A DNA stretch of 64,000 bases from assembly GCA_910589415.1 (NCBI GenBank), contig OU342638.1, positions 15,044,014-15,108,013 on the forward strand, read 5' to 3'. Positions 48,291-59,850 of the stretch are shown here, in pieces (position 1 is the stretch's first letter; each line of letters opens with the position of its first letter). Made by a program: the position numbers and the translations under genes. Source of the stretch: Malachius bipustulatus (taxonomy: Eukaryota; Arthropoda; Insecta; Coleoptera; Melyridae). A model generated the notes under the pieces. The model was not told the DNA's origin, did not search any database, and saw only the letters and a list, made by a program, of their open reading frames with translations.

Positions 48291-48599
48291 CCGATGAAAA
48301 ATGATCTTTCTATAATAACACAGATTAAACCATGGATTATTGGAAATAAGGCAGTGCTAGAGACCAAACGGCGAGACATTGATGCTCTCTGCGCAAATCT
48401 ATTTACTTGGGATTTGAATACAATGATCCCGATGAATAGGTCTCCTGTTAGGCTTTTTTTTTGGCCCAGATCAGTCATCTTATAACGGACGGGCTTTGGG
48501 TAAGTTCCTAATAAATATCTCTTGGGATGATATTGATCGTATGTCTCAAGACTTTGTCCCTATACCAGCTGAATAGTTTTAACCGCGAAAATCTTCTTC

Positions 48600-49440
48600 T
48601 TGACCAATCTCAGTGCCAACGAATCACTGACTAAGAACATCAAAAATAGAAATGGGAAAATTCTAACAGATAGTAAAGATGATGGTAAAGAACAGCCCTA
48701 GATAGTATAGACAGTATAGCTTCAGTTCTCGTAATAGAGTGCGCAGAAGGCCTGGACAAACTAGCACTACACAACACCGTAAAACTTATATGGGTTAAAA
48801 GATATGGTCAAGATAAAAATAATCTTATAGCAGATCATTTGTCCCGACAGGGGTCAAAATTGAGCATTATTGGCCCTGATCCATCTGGCACAAACTGCTA
48901 CCAGAGCCCCAATCAAATGTATAACATGTCAAGAACACGTGAAAATACGGCGAAATCTGAAGACATGTCATCAAGGCAGGTTAGCAATTAAATTACTAGC
49001 CTGACACGAAAAGGGCTAAATATCTCCTGCAGCTATCAAGAACACGCCTAAGGCTCCTAATAGGCATTTAATCTGACCACTGCAGACTAAATAAACACCT
49101 TCATACAATCATTATTGGGATGACACGGGAGCCAAAGTGCAGAGGACGTGAGAGAAGAAGAAAAAAATTTCAGGACATGTCGTGCTCTGTCACTGTCCAG
49201 CGCATCGTCAATATCGACAATCCACATTGAGGGAAGTCTGACTTGATATGGCCAGAATTGGACAGACCCGCCGGGGCTCGTCCTTATGTACATCCGAGCA
49301 ATTTGATGGTTGGAGGATGAGTAGCTGGGACTGTCCACTCGAGAGGAGGTGCAAAAAGGTCCAATGGAGGTCTAGATGCGAGTAAGAAATCACCGTCTCT
49401 GTAACAATCCAGACAGTAGACAGTTGGTAAACTATTAAAT
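48600..49440 (+). pseudogene. I/R1-like element 3' part, opposite strand
   Basis: Plus-strand pieces read ANESLTKNIKNR then ILTDSKDD (RNase H) and EGLDKLALHNTVKLIWVKRY followed by ADHLSRQGS. A C-terminal piece SDHCRLNKHLHTIIIG follows near 49080, then 3' UTR sequence (about 49245-49400). That UTR is the reverse complement of 27890-28025, so the two copies belong to one family. Stops and frame changes abound. It lies head-to-head with the element at 46420-48290. 48291-48600 between them has no identified content beyond the GAGACCAAACGGCGAGACAT block shared with 45757. Confidence 0.7.
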
Positions 49441-49499
49441 AATGAAAATAGGGATTTGGTAATAAAATAAATAGTTATTGACTCGTTGACATTGAAGCT

Positions 49500-51183
49500 T
49501 ATACAGGGTGAGTCAGTTTCATGTAGCAGGATTTCATCAGCTTATAGAACACCTGTTTTGAGGAATAAAAGTTCCCATGAACATATATGCGGAAAAGCTT
49601 AGAAAAAAGATACAGGGAGTTGAATTTTTTTTTCACTTTTCTTGTGCATTTCAGTGCACATCTCTGTGCAATAGTTGTCCATGCTGTTTTCTTATCACTT
49701 TCATTTATTTTACACCTTATCTTATTTATTAAAGTTTGATTTAGCCTTTCAACAGCAAATTTAGCATATCATTCCTTGGAATTTATGCCTGGGTACTGGT
49801 CCGTTAATACCATATCAATGCTGTAGCTTTGTGTCACAGTTTTTATCAGTTTAATAAAATCATTGGAACTTTGATTTCTTGAGGTGAGAATGTAAGCAAA
49901 TCTTGTGAAATGGTCAACTGAAAGATGCAAGTATTTTTTTGTGGACCGAGATCCTCCAAAGCCCCCAATAGTATCAATGGATACGATTTCAAATGGGTGT
50001 GTTGATGGGCCCAAATGTGACATTAGGCCATATTTTGGTTTTCTTCTTGATTTGTTTTTTATGCAAATTTCACATTCATCACAGATTTGTTTAATGTTTT
50101 CGATTATATTCTTTGGTATGTAGAATGGAGTTATTTTATTTATCATTTGAGTTCTTCCAATGTGGCAGTAAGTATTGTGGGCATCTTTAATTAACGTTTT
50201 GCTAAGTTCTTCTGATTGAATGATTTTTTTCGCTCTTTTATTCTTCCTGTAGTAAATTCCATTCTCCAATGTGAGTTTGGTTTTTTTTCTTTTTCAGGTC
50301 TGGATTTGTGTCTTGATCATATTTTATATCTTCTAAGTTTATTAAATTTACCACTTTTAAAAAATCATCCCTATTGTCGGAAGGTTCTAGAACCGGATTC
50401 CTGCTCAAACAGTCGGCTTCTTGATTTGATTTTCCTGGATTATAGTTTATTTTGAAATTATATTGGATAGGTAGTACATCAAATCACCTAGTTCCTCATC
50501 AGTTCTAGCCTTGATGTTCATATTTTCTAATGGTTTGTGATCTGAGTATACTGTGAAGGTCCTGCCCATAAGCCAGTGCTGCCAATATTTCACAGCTTCT
50601 TTTATTGCGAGGCATTCTAGATATATTGCCTTTTTCTTCTTTTGGGCTTCTGTTAGTTTCTTTGAAAAGTAAGCGACTGGCTTACTCTCTCCGTTTTCAT
50701 CTTCTTGTTTTAGTACTGCCCCCACTCCTTTGATGCTGGCATCAGTATCAAATATATCAGTATCATAAATATTTAAAGTTCCCCATAGTTTTTAAGTGAA
50801 TTAAGTCTAAAAAATGTCGAAAAAATGAACTTATTTCTGCGGTGTGATCAAGTTTAGACCAAATTTACTCAGAAACTGTGTGGAATTTCGAATTACCTTT
50901 TCTGATCAGAAATCTCTAGGAAATCCGATGAATCTGATGAATTTTGTCACCCGCGTTTTTCTTCGTTTTGTGTGCTCTAAATTATGATCAATAATCTCTT
51001 GATTTAAAATAAAAACATTGAGAAATGCCACAGCTATGCGGCGAAAACTGATTTTTTTTCAACACCCTGTATCTTTTTTTAAGCCTTTCCAGACATTATG
51101 TTTATGGGAAATTTTATTCCTTAGAACAGGTCTTCTATAAACTGGTGAGTTCTGCTACAAAAAACTGACTCATCCTGCATATC
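49500..51183. mobile_element. Foldback element carrying retrotransposon debris
   Basis: The left arm TATACAGGGTGAGTCAGTTT at 49500-49632 is mirrored by the right arm 51056-51183 (AAACTGACTCATCCTGCAT). Inner ends read AGATACAGGGAGTTGAA and TTCAACACCCTGTATC. About 130 bases pair with roughly 80 percent identity by eye. Unlike other palindromes here, the 1.4-kb interior holds Ty3/gypsy pol sequence on the minus strand, probably a later insertion. Confidence 0.7.
49640..50790 (-). pseudogene. Ty3/gypsy pol fragment: RNase H and integrase
   Basis: On the minus strand, FDTDASIKGVGAVLKQEDEN near 50740 starts the RNase H region. It continues with KPVAYFSKKLTEAQ, LECLAIKEAVKYWQHWLMG and VYSDHKPLE (50725-50447). 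A shifted stretch leads into the integrase at 50269-49769. There the zinc domain has HNTYCH and ICDECEIC, the catalytic core starts VSIDTIGGFGG, and LTDQYPGINSKE holds the second Asp. After a deletion, VERLNQTLINKIRCKI precedes the end near 49640. The catalytic Glu region is deleted. The domain order RNase H then integrase is that of gypsy, not of integrase-only DNA transposons. Neither LTR is visible. Confidence 0.85.
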
Positions 51184-51929
51184 TATTAATTTAATGGAAA
51201 CTTATTTATTATAATATCCTTATTAATTATCAGAAGAAAAACGGGTAAAAATAACACAAGTTACATGCAAACATAACAATTTTTTAAGCTTTTTTTTCTT
51301 GAAAATATACCTTAAAGAAATCAACATCGAAGAGATCTCTGAGAAAAAAGAATTGCAAAAAGAAGACAATACATAAATTAAGAGAGGAAAAATACAATGT
51401 TCAGTTATCTGGTGTAGACTATCAGAATAATTAATAATATTAAAAAATTAATAACAATAATTTTATTGGAATGTCAACATGTCTGAGTACCTAATTAGGT
51501 TCTGTTTTTTAATTCTAATTCTATTAATTACACTTAAATACATTAATTAAAGATAATTCTAAAGTCTGGCGAAACATGAAATTAACATATTTTTGATTTC
51601 CATATATGAACTCTAAGGATCACGCTCATTGGACCACGCAACCATTATAATAACTAATTTTTTCAGAGTATGAACTATTTATTTTTAACGCTTCAGACAA
51701 CATCTTAATAATATGCAATATTTTATAATCTTACAAAATCATGACATTTGAACATAGGTACGAGAGTGATTTGAATTGTATTGCCCCGACATAAAAGTAA
51801 ACGCTTTGGAAGGACAGCATTTTTTTTATTTATCAACGTTAGGACCCACAGATGATGACACACTTGGTATTTAGTACAGAGGGAGTCCATTACCTTATAT
51901 CAACCCCGAAATAGAAGTTAATTTTTAAG
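51184..51929. other. AT-rich spacer, no gene
   Basis: Nothing coding or repetitive was recognised; very low GC. Confidence 0.4.
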
Positions 51930-53490
51930 ATATTCTTCACTTAAGATAAGACTTCACTCTCTTAGTACGTTTTCTCAGAAATTTAGCAGCTGAGAACCTC
52001 AAAAACTTCATTTACACCTGCACAATTCTGTAGGACTTAAGACTTATCTGTCTTAGCTCGTTTACCCAAAAACTTATTTAGGAACTGAGAACTATACACA
52101 ACATACCTGTAAACCAATTTTTCCAAGATGTGAGATTTTTATTAGAACTTTTTCTCTGAAACTTTGAACTATCAAGGACAAACACCGCTAATTTCTGTAG
52201 ATCTAAGACTTCTCTAATTTTGTACGTTTTCTCAGAAACTCGACAACCGAGAAACGCTGTAAAATATTTCCTAAGACTTTCTGAGATCGTTTTTTCAGAC
52301 ACTTAGAAACTCTAACCCCTGTATATAAACGAAATGTGGTTACATCTAAGACATTTTCGTCTGGGTACGTTTTTCAAGAAATTTAGAAACTTTGAAACTC
52401 AAAACATTGAAAAATAATTTATTTAGGATATGACACTTTTTTTTGGAACGCTTTCTCATCTGAAACTTTGAACTTCCAAGAGCAAACATCTCTAAGCTAA
52501 TTTCTGTATATCTAAGACTTCTCTTCTTCTCTTCTTGTCAAGGTTTTCTCTGAAATTTTGTAGCTGTGAGACCCCAAGTACCTGAAAAATATTTCTAAGA
52601 CTTTCTCAGATCTATTTCTCAGAAATTTGGAAAATGATACCTCTGTAGATGAGTGACTGTTAGATCTAATATTTTTCCGCCATGGTACGTTTTTCAAAAA
52701 ATTTAAGAACGTAGAAACTCAAAGACCTGTAAAACAATTTTTTTAGGATCTGCGACTTTTTTTGAACGCTTTTTTCGACACTTAGACAATTCCTGCAAGA
52801 TCTAATTAAACTTTCTCTTTCTTAGTACGTTTTCTCAGAAACTTAGCAACTTAAAAAATGTCTAGCACCTGTAAGACTTCCAAGACATCCGTCCTAATAC
52901 GTTTTTCGCGAAACTAAGGAATTTAGAAACTCAAACACCTGTAAAGCCATTTCTATAGGATCTGCGACTTTTATGCGACTTTTATTGCTCTAAGATTTAA
53001 TCAGACTTTGCATTCTTAGTACGTTTTCTCAGAAACCTAGCAACTTAAAAACTCTGGCACCTCTAAAATTTTTCTAAAACTCTTTCAGATCCTTTTCTCA
53101 GAAACTTAAAAATTGATACCCCTGGAAATGAAGGATTGTTAGATCTAAGAATGTTTCGTCCTGATACGTTTTTCGAGTAAACAAGCAACTTAGAAACTCA
53201 AACACCTGTAAAACAATTTTTGTAGGATCTGCGACTTTTTTGAAACGCTTTCTCTGTGACTTAGATCTGATTTCAATTCCTGTAAGATCCAAATATCCCC
53301 TTTTTTAGTACGTTTTCTCGGAAACTAAGCAACTTAATAACCCTAGCACCTGTCAAATATTTCCAAAGCTATCTCAAATCCATTTCTTAGAAACTTAGAA
53401 ACCGATACCCCTCTGTAGATGAACTATTGTTGGATCTAAGACTTTTCCGCCTTGGTCTCTTAGTACGTTTTTCGATCTTTCCTTCTAACT
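51930..53490. repeat. Satellite-like tandem array with higher-order organisation
   Basis: The phrase TAGTACGTTTTCTCAGAAAC recurs at about 51965, 52221, 52530 (variant), 52824, 53019 and 53307. A sister phrase GGTACGTTTTTCAAGAAA recurs at about 52365, 52684, 52905 and 53165. Between them, TTTCTCAGAAACTTAGAAA and CCTGTAAGATCTAAGACTT blocks recur at roughly 70-base steps. The simplest reading is a monomer of about 70-72 bp, four of which form a unit of about 290 bp repeated some five times, with one unit shortened. Copies have diverged moderately. Minus-strand frames across it are artefacts. Confidence 0.75.
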
Positions 53491-54749
53491 TAAAAAATAA
53501 GATGAACATTCTTGAATTAAACTATCTTAGATTTCACATAACTTTGGGTTAGTCTCTTTCACTGATCAGCATCTGGAGTGGTTCTTGGAGGAAATCAAGA
53601 CAGACATAAAATGAGGAAAATAACTTCAAGAGTCTTTAAAAATAAACACACGACCTCAAATATTAATGATGGCCGTAAATTCGATATTATTTTAGTAATC
53701 AAAATCATAAAACGGAAAAGAGAGTTATGTATCAACTTGACCGTCAATCGAAATGAAGTAGGCAGTTTGGAAATCATATCAAAATTGCGACTATGACGTA
53801 ATTAAAATCGAGATTTAAAAAGGTAATTTCTCGGGAAACAGCTTGTTGGGTACACGAAGAAATCTTAAATTCCCTCAGGATTCACGACTGTCTTGCGTTG
53901 CGTCCTCTTCATTCCCCACAATATCTCCCGAAGAATTTCTTCATAACTAAAGATAGTCATCCTTTCAGATTTGCGGTTTCCATCAAACATAATGAGCTCT
54001 TGTTGAAGTGCCCACTTCGGCCGTTGATCAACCTCGTCTTGAAGTGGTACGACTAGGTAGCCAGTGGATATTTTCAGAACATATAACTGTTCCATTGGAC
54101 TTTGGTCTTATCTTCTCTTGTAATTACCGGGAAATATATTAACGTGTTGAAGCTTAGGTTTCTGCCATTGCATGGATAGGCACCTACATGAATCTGATAC
54201 CTACATCTGATACTAAAGCAGCAACCTTTAATGAGGAACTTCTTTGAAACATCACACTTAATTGTCCCAAACCAGGCAAGCTCATTAGCTGGGTGGGATT
54301 ATTGGGACGATTTGGTGTTCTCATTGCGTTGAGGTATGCTAATATACTAGCTATCCTCCTCCAAGGATGAACATCCGAGAAATGTAATTCACATCTTTCT
54401 GGGGAACATTTACACAGGACGTTTAATTGATTCGTAACGTTGTCTCTTTTGTGAGGAGTTGTATCTCTTCAATTTTTTTGTTAATAATGAGACCACTATT
54501 TTGGCGCCGGAAGTCGAAAAATAAATTCAGAGGTCTTGATGGCGATTAAAAGAAAACTACTTGGAAGTCCTGCCGGGTCCTAGGAACATATTGCAATAAA
54601 GAGAAGCCCTAAAACTTAAAATATTCGCTTTCTTGAGTTCAAGCCATCGACTTCTACAGCAGGCTGACCAGTTATGGCTTAATTCCGGGGTTCATTTCAT
54701 AAATATAACGGGATTTTCTGTTAGGTAGAGGTGATTTCCCATGGATGGA
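53491..54749. other. Spacer, no supported gene
   Basis: A 76-codon minus-strand frame (53865-54095) has no family motif. TGGCGCCGGAAGTCG at 54500 looks like a retroviral-type primer binding site but has no clear LTR beside it. Confidence 0.35.
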
Positions 54750-55553
54750 TGTCTGCCCCTTTGTACTCGCGACAAGTCAATTAAAAATTACAAATCTTTA
54801 TTTACAAGTATTCTATTTACACGTATCTATATTTGTCTTGCTAATACTGATAACCACTGTATCCTATGGGCCGGCTCTCGTCCTCCACAATCGATCCGAT
54901 TGGCCGTAGATAGCCGCGTCGAGGCGTGTGTTAAGCCTATTGGTTGTGATGCGCCGCCGCCGTCAATCAATTCACGGCCGACTTTACAGCGCCAGTGATC
55001 TGCTCGCCGTCGCACCGTGCGTGTCGATCATCGCAGTCTCCGGAATACGCGCCAGGAAGATATCCGGGAGGGTATTCTCCGACGACGGGGTTACCTGAAA
55101 CAAAGTCCGTTCCCGATGCCTCAATATGACCTCGGGACGGCTGTTACTGAATCCGGCCCTCAATACAGGCCGGATAGGGACTGAAGGGATCAGCCGGTAC
55201 TTCAGTGCAGCGCCGACTGATTCCCTATACTGAATCGGTTGCCCTCCAGAGCTAACTCCACTCTGGTCGGTCTGCCGATGCCGGGTTACAGTTAGGTTCG
55301 ACTCATTTCATCGACCTACTGTAGCCGGCTATGTAAATGGGACAGGGTGCACTCAATACATGCCCCCGGTGATCTCCGAGCTCAATTCACAGGGAGAGAG
55401 AGTTGTTCTCGAGTCAGTACCTCGGATCCTCTGGTCAGCTCTTCATTTGGCTCTCTTTATATAGCCGGTGCTGGCGGATAAACCCCTCCTGATAAACCCC
55501 TCTAATAATGAAATAAATAATAATTACCAACGAAAGCCTTGGATTTCGTTACA
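54750..55553 (-). mobile_element. Probable solo LTR, 804 bp
   Basis: Read on the minus strand it starts TGTAACGAAATCC at 55553 and ends GGGGCAGACA at 54750, the TG...CA boundaries of an LTR. CTATATAAAGAGAG at about 55453-55466 is a good TATA box 90 bases into it. GTAAATAAAG near 54800 provides a polyadenylation signal 50 bases before the end. It is GC-richer than its surroundings. No polypurine tract, primer site or pol sequence adjoins it, and no target duplication is obvious, so the boundaries remain provisional. Confidence 0.5.
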
Positions 55554-57077
55554 ACATCTAATTGTCATCATCACCCTCGGTGTCTAGTAGAAGAAATGAT
55601 GGATGCTACTGAGATTATGCCAAAGAGTAACTATTCTATGGTGGCCCCTGCAGTTTGAATGTTGGCATAAAAATACCCTCCTACACTTTTCTGGCTTCAA
55701 AAGAGAGCATTTGGATGCTTCCGTCGAACCTCTGAACAGTAGAAAGAAAGTGCTCTGTCATTGGAAGCTGGTGGGTGAGGAGGCTGTGTAATGATTGGAC
55801 ATAGGGCTCAAGAGGAGATGGGGACTTTATTTTATTATCACCATTGCCGCATATTCCAGGAGTCTTTTTAGCCATTTCAGCGCCGGGGCATAGCACCAAG
55901 TGTAGGGTAGATGAAGTAGGTACTTACCTAATTTAATATACAGCTGCAACTATACCTACAACCATTATTAATGAAAGTACCCCTGAAGTATCTACTGAAT
56001 ATTATTTAATTTCACACTCATCGTGCGGGCTTAACAACCTTCAAAGATCTCTGTTATGAAATGACGCCCTAGAAATCGGACAATTAAAAGAAGATATCGA
56101 CTTGATGTAAAGTGGTTTGCAATCATAGTCTGTGGCCTTGTAAATCGGGTCTATTCCTTGTGAAATAAAAGAAAATCATAATATGCATTGATAGCCTTCC
56201 TGTAAATGAGAATAATAAATTAACTAAATGAGTACCTATGTGTCCAAGGACAATAACTAGATAAGTCGTATATGGTATTCGCTAGATGCCACTGACCATA
56301 ACACATGCAACACAGGCAACTCTGCATGCTCAAGATGCAGAGTTTCTATGGTAGAAATTAAATAATTATTGTATTTACCTACGTCGTAATAACTTGTTAA
56401 AATAAATTATTTCTGTTTATGAATACTTATGCCATATGATCTAGGGTTACTTACCTGAGGATCTATTTAGATTTTTTTGCTCCTCACAGCAAATTATACC
56501 TTTTTGTGCCTGTCCAACAAACTATAGTAATTATTATTACCTGCCTGTTTTATTATTATGCATTTTTTCTTGAAGTTAATTTTTCTTATTGTGAGCTCAA
56601 GCATTGATGGTTCTTAACCATATCATAGGCAGTGAAGGCGAGCTTATTGAAAATGTCAAAACGATAGATTTTGGCGGCTCGGTGGCTTCGCTCGTGATTT
56701 GGTCAGGTGTTCCCGTCGATTGAAATTTAGGAGCAACGGAGGCTGGGCTTGTAAAGCAATTTCCAAGAAATGTATTAACTCGTGATTTGACTTGACAATG
56801 CATCAAGAAGCGGCGTGAGCTCTCGAGAGCGAACGAAGTCAGATAAGCAACTCAACGTAATTATATAATGATTTTATACGACTTCGATCACTTTAGAGAG
56901 TTCCCGGGGAATTCAAAATTTCCCGTAATAATATTGAAAGGTAAAGCTATGAAGACGTTTCAAAAATCGAACATTTTAAATGTATTACTAATTTCCCATA
57001 CATAACCCTACGACATTGTCGTGCTTGAATAGGTAATCTCTGTATATAACAATATTATTTTTTCTTTTTATTTGCAG
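55554..57077. other. Probable intron sequence upstream of the FAR coding exon
   Basis: Nothing coding is recognised. The last 30 bases before 57078 form a T-rich polypyrimidine tract ending in TTTGCAG, a strong 3' splice site. Confidence 0.5.
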
Positions 57078-57325
57078 CACAAACCACAAAGATGTCGACA
57101 TCATCTGTAACGCCGACTGAAGTGGACGTCTCCAAGTTTCCCGACCGTGTTTCCAGCATATTTACCGGGAGCACCGTGCTGATTACTGGCGCCTCCGGTT
57201 TCTTGGGAAAGGTTCTTCTGGAGAAGCTGCTGCGAGACACGCAGCTGCGACAGGCTTACATCGTAGTGCGCACCAAGAAAGGGAAGACACCCAAGGAGCG
57301 TCTCAATGATATACTCCAAAACCCT
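57078..57325 (+). CDS. Fatty acyl-CoA reductase, first coding exon (partial gene)
   Basis: FARs reduce fatty acyl-CoA to fatty alcohols with NADPH, supplying wax, hydrocarbon and pheromone precursors. The exon opens after TTTGCAG at 57077. The ATG at 57092 is preceded by CACAAACCACAAAG. It encodes 78 residues: a 25-residue polar leader, then FTGSTVLITGASGFLGKVLL with the TGxxGFxG Rossmann nucleotide-binding loop (about residues 31-40). LLEKLLRDTQLRQAYIVVRT and KKGKTPKERLNDILQNP follow, all typical FAR N-terminus. It ends in phase 0 at a GTAAGT donor (57326). Full FARs are about 500 residues, so roughly 85 percent lies in exons to the right. The frame is intact, with composition GC-richer than its surroundings, as expected for a functional exon. 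Confidence 0.92.
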
Positions 57326-58596
57326 GTAAGTAAAATTGATATTCTTATAATCTTGAAATTGTTTAAAATATTTCTAAGATTCTTTCTCACCACTTAGTAA
57401 ATGAAATTGATCGTCAACTCTTTTAGTAAATTTAGTTCTTGCTCCTGTTCCCCACCTAGGGGGCCGAAGAGCAAGGCGGCTTGCATGCGCGATGACTTAA
57501 GAGAGTGCAGCATCAACTAGAGAAATACTCCTCAAACAATAGTCACTGCATCAAGCGTTGATCAGTCCCTTTTTCTGGTCCACGTCGAGTCAAACAGCAG
57601 ACATGTTACCTTGAGCTTTCCTTGACAAGTTGGCGTGGTTATCTTAGATGGGATTAATTTTAATTCTATTACGTTAACGATGATCGTGCATGGTGTTGCA
57701 AGACAAGGTAGCACCTGTGCCACTTGTGATCTTGAAACTCGGTTTGAGAGATTGCTATAAATCGCTTATCGACCTTATTAGTAGGTATATTTGATAAGTT
57801 ATCTCACTTTATCGTGGTAAGTTAAAGATTGAGGTAAGGCCCTAAAATTGAGAGGCATCGTTTAGTGCTCTCTTTTGGGTGTGAAGTTGTCGTTTGTTTC
57901 AGTTTGACGTTTCGATTGATTAGGTACTCCAACCCACGATGCAGTGTTACCTGATATTTTTGGAAGGAACTACTGAGTATCCATTTTAAGAGCAACTGGA
58001 TGAGTAATCTGGTCAAGATATCTCGCATTCCGGTGAAGGCGCAATATGAGACTGTATGAGGTCAAGTGCAATTATTGAAAACTATCAAATTGAGATCAAA
58101 AACCTGATATGACCAGCTCGAATTCCGCGTTATTTCCTGTCATAGCAATCAGTCTACCAAGAGCCACAGCATGGACCGACATAAAACGTCTAAACTGAGT
58201 TATGAGTATATATGCACAGTTGTATAGAAGCAATAGCACTGCCTCATACAGGTTTGAAAAACCGATTGCTTAAGAGTTGCGTAAGCTCATTGTTTTTTTT
58301 TTTAAACAGGCTCACTTCACAGATCACCAAATTCAGATGTTCGAGTTACGCAGAGCCTTTCGCTGATCTGCCATATGACTGGAATGTAGCAATCTCCGGA
58401 TCAATAAGAACTTAATGCAAACCATGGTGGCTGTGAAGTGAGTGTCCATGAAAGATAATATCTGTATAAGTGCAAAAACGAATCTCTCGTCTAATGTACT
58501 TATTACACTATTACATAGAAATCTGGGTAATAAGTAATATGATTCTCGTAAAAAGGCACCTACAACAGAATGAGACATTCTAATTTATTTGCTTAA
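57326..58596. other. FAR intron sequence, no recognised element
   Basis: AT-rich. GGCTCACTTCACAG at 58309 and its complement CTGTGAAGTGAGTG at 58428 form a small inverted pair around a 105-base stretch of higher GC. No exon of the reductase domain was recognised. Confidence 0.4.
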
Positions 58597-59254
58597 TGTT
58601 ACAACCAGGTTCTGGAATTATTAATTTAAATAATTAGTAGATAATTATCATTATTTATAGCGTAATGAAAATAAAAGCTCTTCGTGTAATAAATTAATAT
58701 TATGATTTATTATCATAAAAATCTCAAAGAGCTACTTTCACTATCAGTTCACTTTCAAATCTTATTTTTTGAAATTAAAAATGGGTGTAAGATATCTTAC
58801 ATTGATATTAAAGATTGCTGTAGGATAAATTAAGGATGATAATCTTCAAGCAAATCTTATTCCTCTTTGCTTAGAGCATTTATCCACATTATAAGATACA
58901 AGTACAGTAATATAACTCTGAGCACTGAATACTAAACACAGCTGAAGTCTTATCTTCATGTTCACTTTCACTGGCTTACCGATATCACTCTAAAATATCA
59001 AGTCGATCTTACTCCGATAACATCCCAAACTATCTCGACTGACATGCATCACGGACCTCAGTTCATTTGTAGAGGTGTTGGACTTATTTTAGAACGTCAA
59101 CAAACAGAATGAATCCAAATAACAGAACGGCTGTCGAATATTTCATATAACCACGTTCCAGAATCCAATTGAGTCGGCCAGAAGTTACGCGAATGGAAGA
59201 AGAAGACATTTCATACCTCAGTTTACAAATTCATCGAATTCTTATCTTGTAGCA
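58597..59254 (-). mobile_element. LTR of a Ty3/gypsy element, 658 bp
   Basis: On the minus strand the LTR begins TGCTACAAGATAAGAATT at 59254 and ends CCAGAACCTGGTTGTAACA at 58597, with complementary TGTTAC-type termini. A G-tract GGGGGGGGATTAA just upstream serves as polypurine tract, and gypsy pol tail sequence precedes that. GATAATAAATCATA offers a polyadenylation signal about 90 bases before the end. This is the downstream (3') LTR of a minus-strand element; its internal part is mostly lost. Confidence 0.75.
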
Positions 59255-59850
59255 TTAATCCCCCCCCTTACTCTCGATCGTCCTGATTGAAGTCTTTTCA
59301 CACTTTCGGTTGAACCAACTTCATATTCCATTTAGGAGCCTTCGTTCGATTGATGGCACTTGACCTTCTTCCTTACCAGGGACTGCACGCATATATTTTG
59401 ATGTTTCTCAAATCATCTTGATTTGAGATCTCGGAGATCTCGAAAAGCCGACGCTTAGCGAACAATACTTCATTAAATTCTTATCTTGTAACAGTACCCC
59501 CTCCCTTATCTTTTCACTCTTCCGGTTTAACCAACTTCGACTTCCATTTAGAAGCACCTCTACGCCGGGCTCGATACTTCACGTCATTGAGTCTCCTGAC
59601 AATGGTGTAACCTTTCGCCCAGAATGATGAAAAGACAATCACTTTCCTTTGGTTGGATTATAAAAACACTCCTTGTCTCCTATGGAGTCACCAGAATTTC
59701 TTTCCTGTTGCACCTTGCCTTCGTTTGATTGATGAACTACTTCACTTTCTTCCTAGGCAGGGACTGCACTTCCATCTTGGTGTTCCTCATCAACTTGATT
59801 GGAGATCTCGGGAGGCCGTCGATTAGAGATCACTGCACCAAATTACAATA
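59255..59850 (-). pseudogene. Gypsy pol 3' tail, duplicated in tandem with LTR start
   Basis: On the minus strand, GDKECFYNPTKGK and, after a frame change, GYTIVRRLNDVKYRARR and SKWKSKLVKPEE match the end of gypsy integrase. A purine tract and an LTR start TGTTACAAGATAAGAATT follow at 59493. Then, instead of a full LTR, a second partial copy of the pol tail appears (59470-59265, with LRNIKIYA and KWNMKLVQPK), followed by its own G-tract and the complete LTR. The second copy lacks the middle of the tail. Tandem duplication by unequal exchange or template switching between short repeats would explain it. Confidence 0.65.

Noticed and set aside
49769..50269. Integrase as part of an integrase-only DNA transposon (Ginger type) within the foldback arms
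   Set aside because: A gypsy RNase H segment lies directly upstream in the correct order, which points to a Ty3/gypsy pol fragment.
52078..53292. Several 60-74 codon minus-strand frames
   Set aside because: They cover the tandem array and repeat with its period.
54499..54513. TGGCGCCGGAAGTCG as a retrotransposon primer binding site
   Set aside because: No LTR end precedes it and no gag follows on the plus strand; it may be chance.
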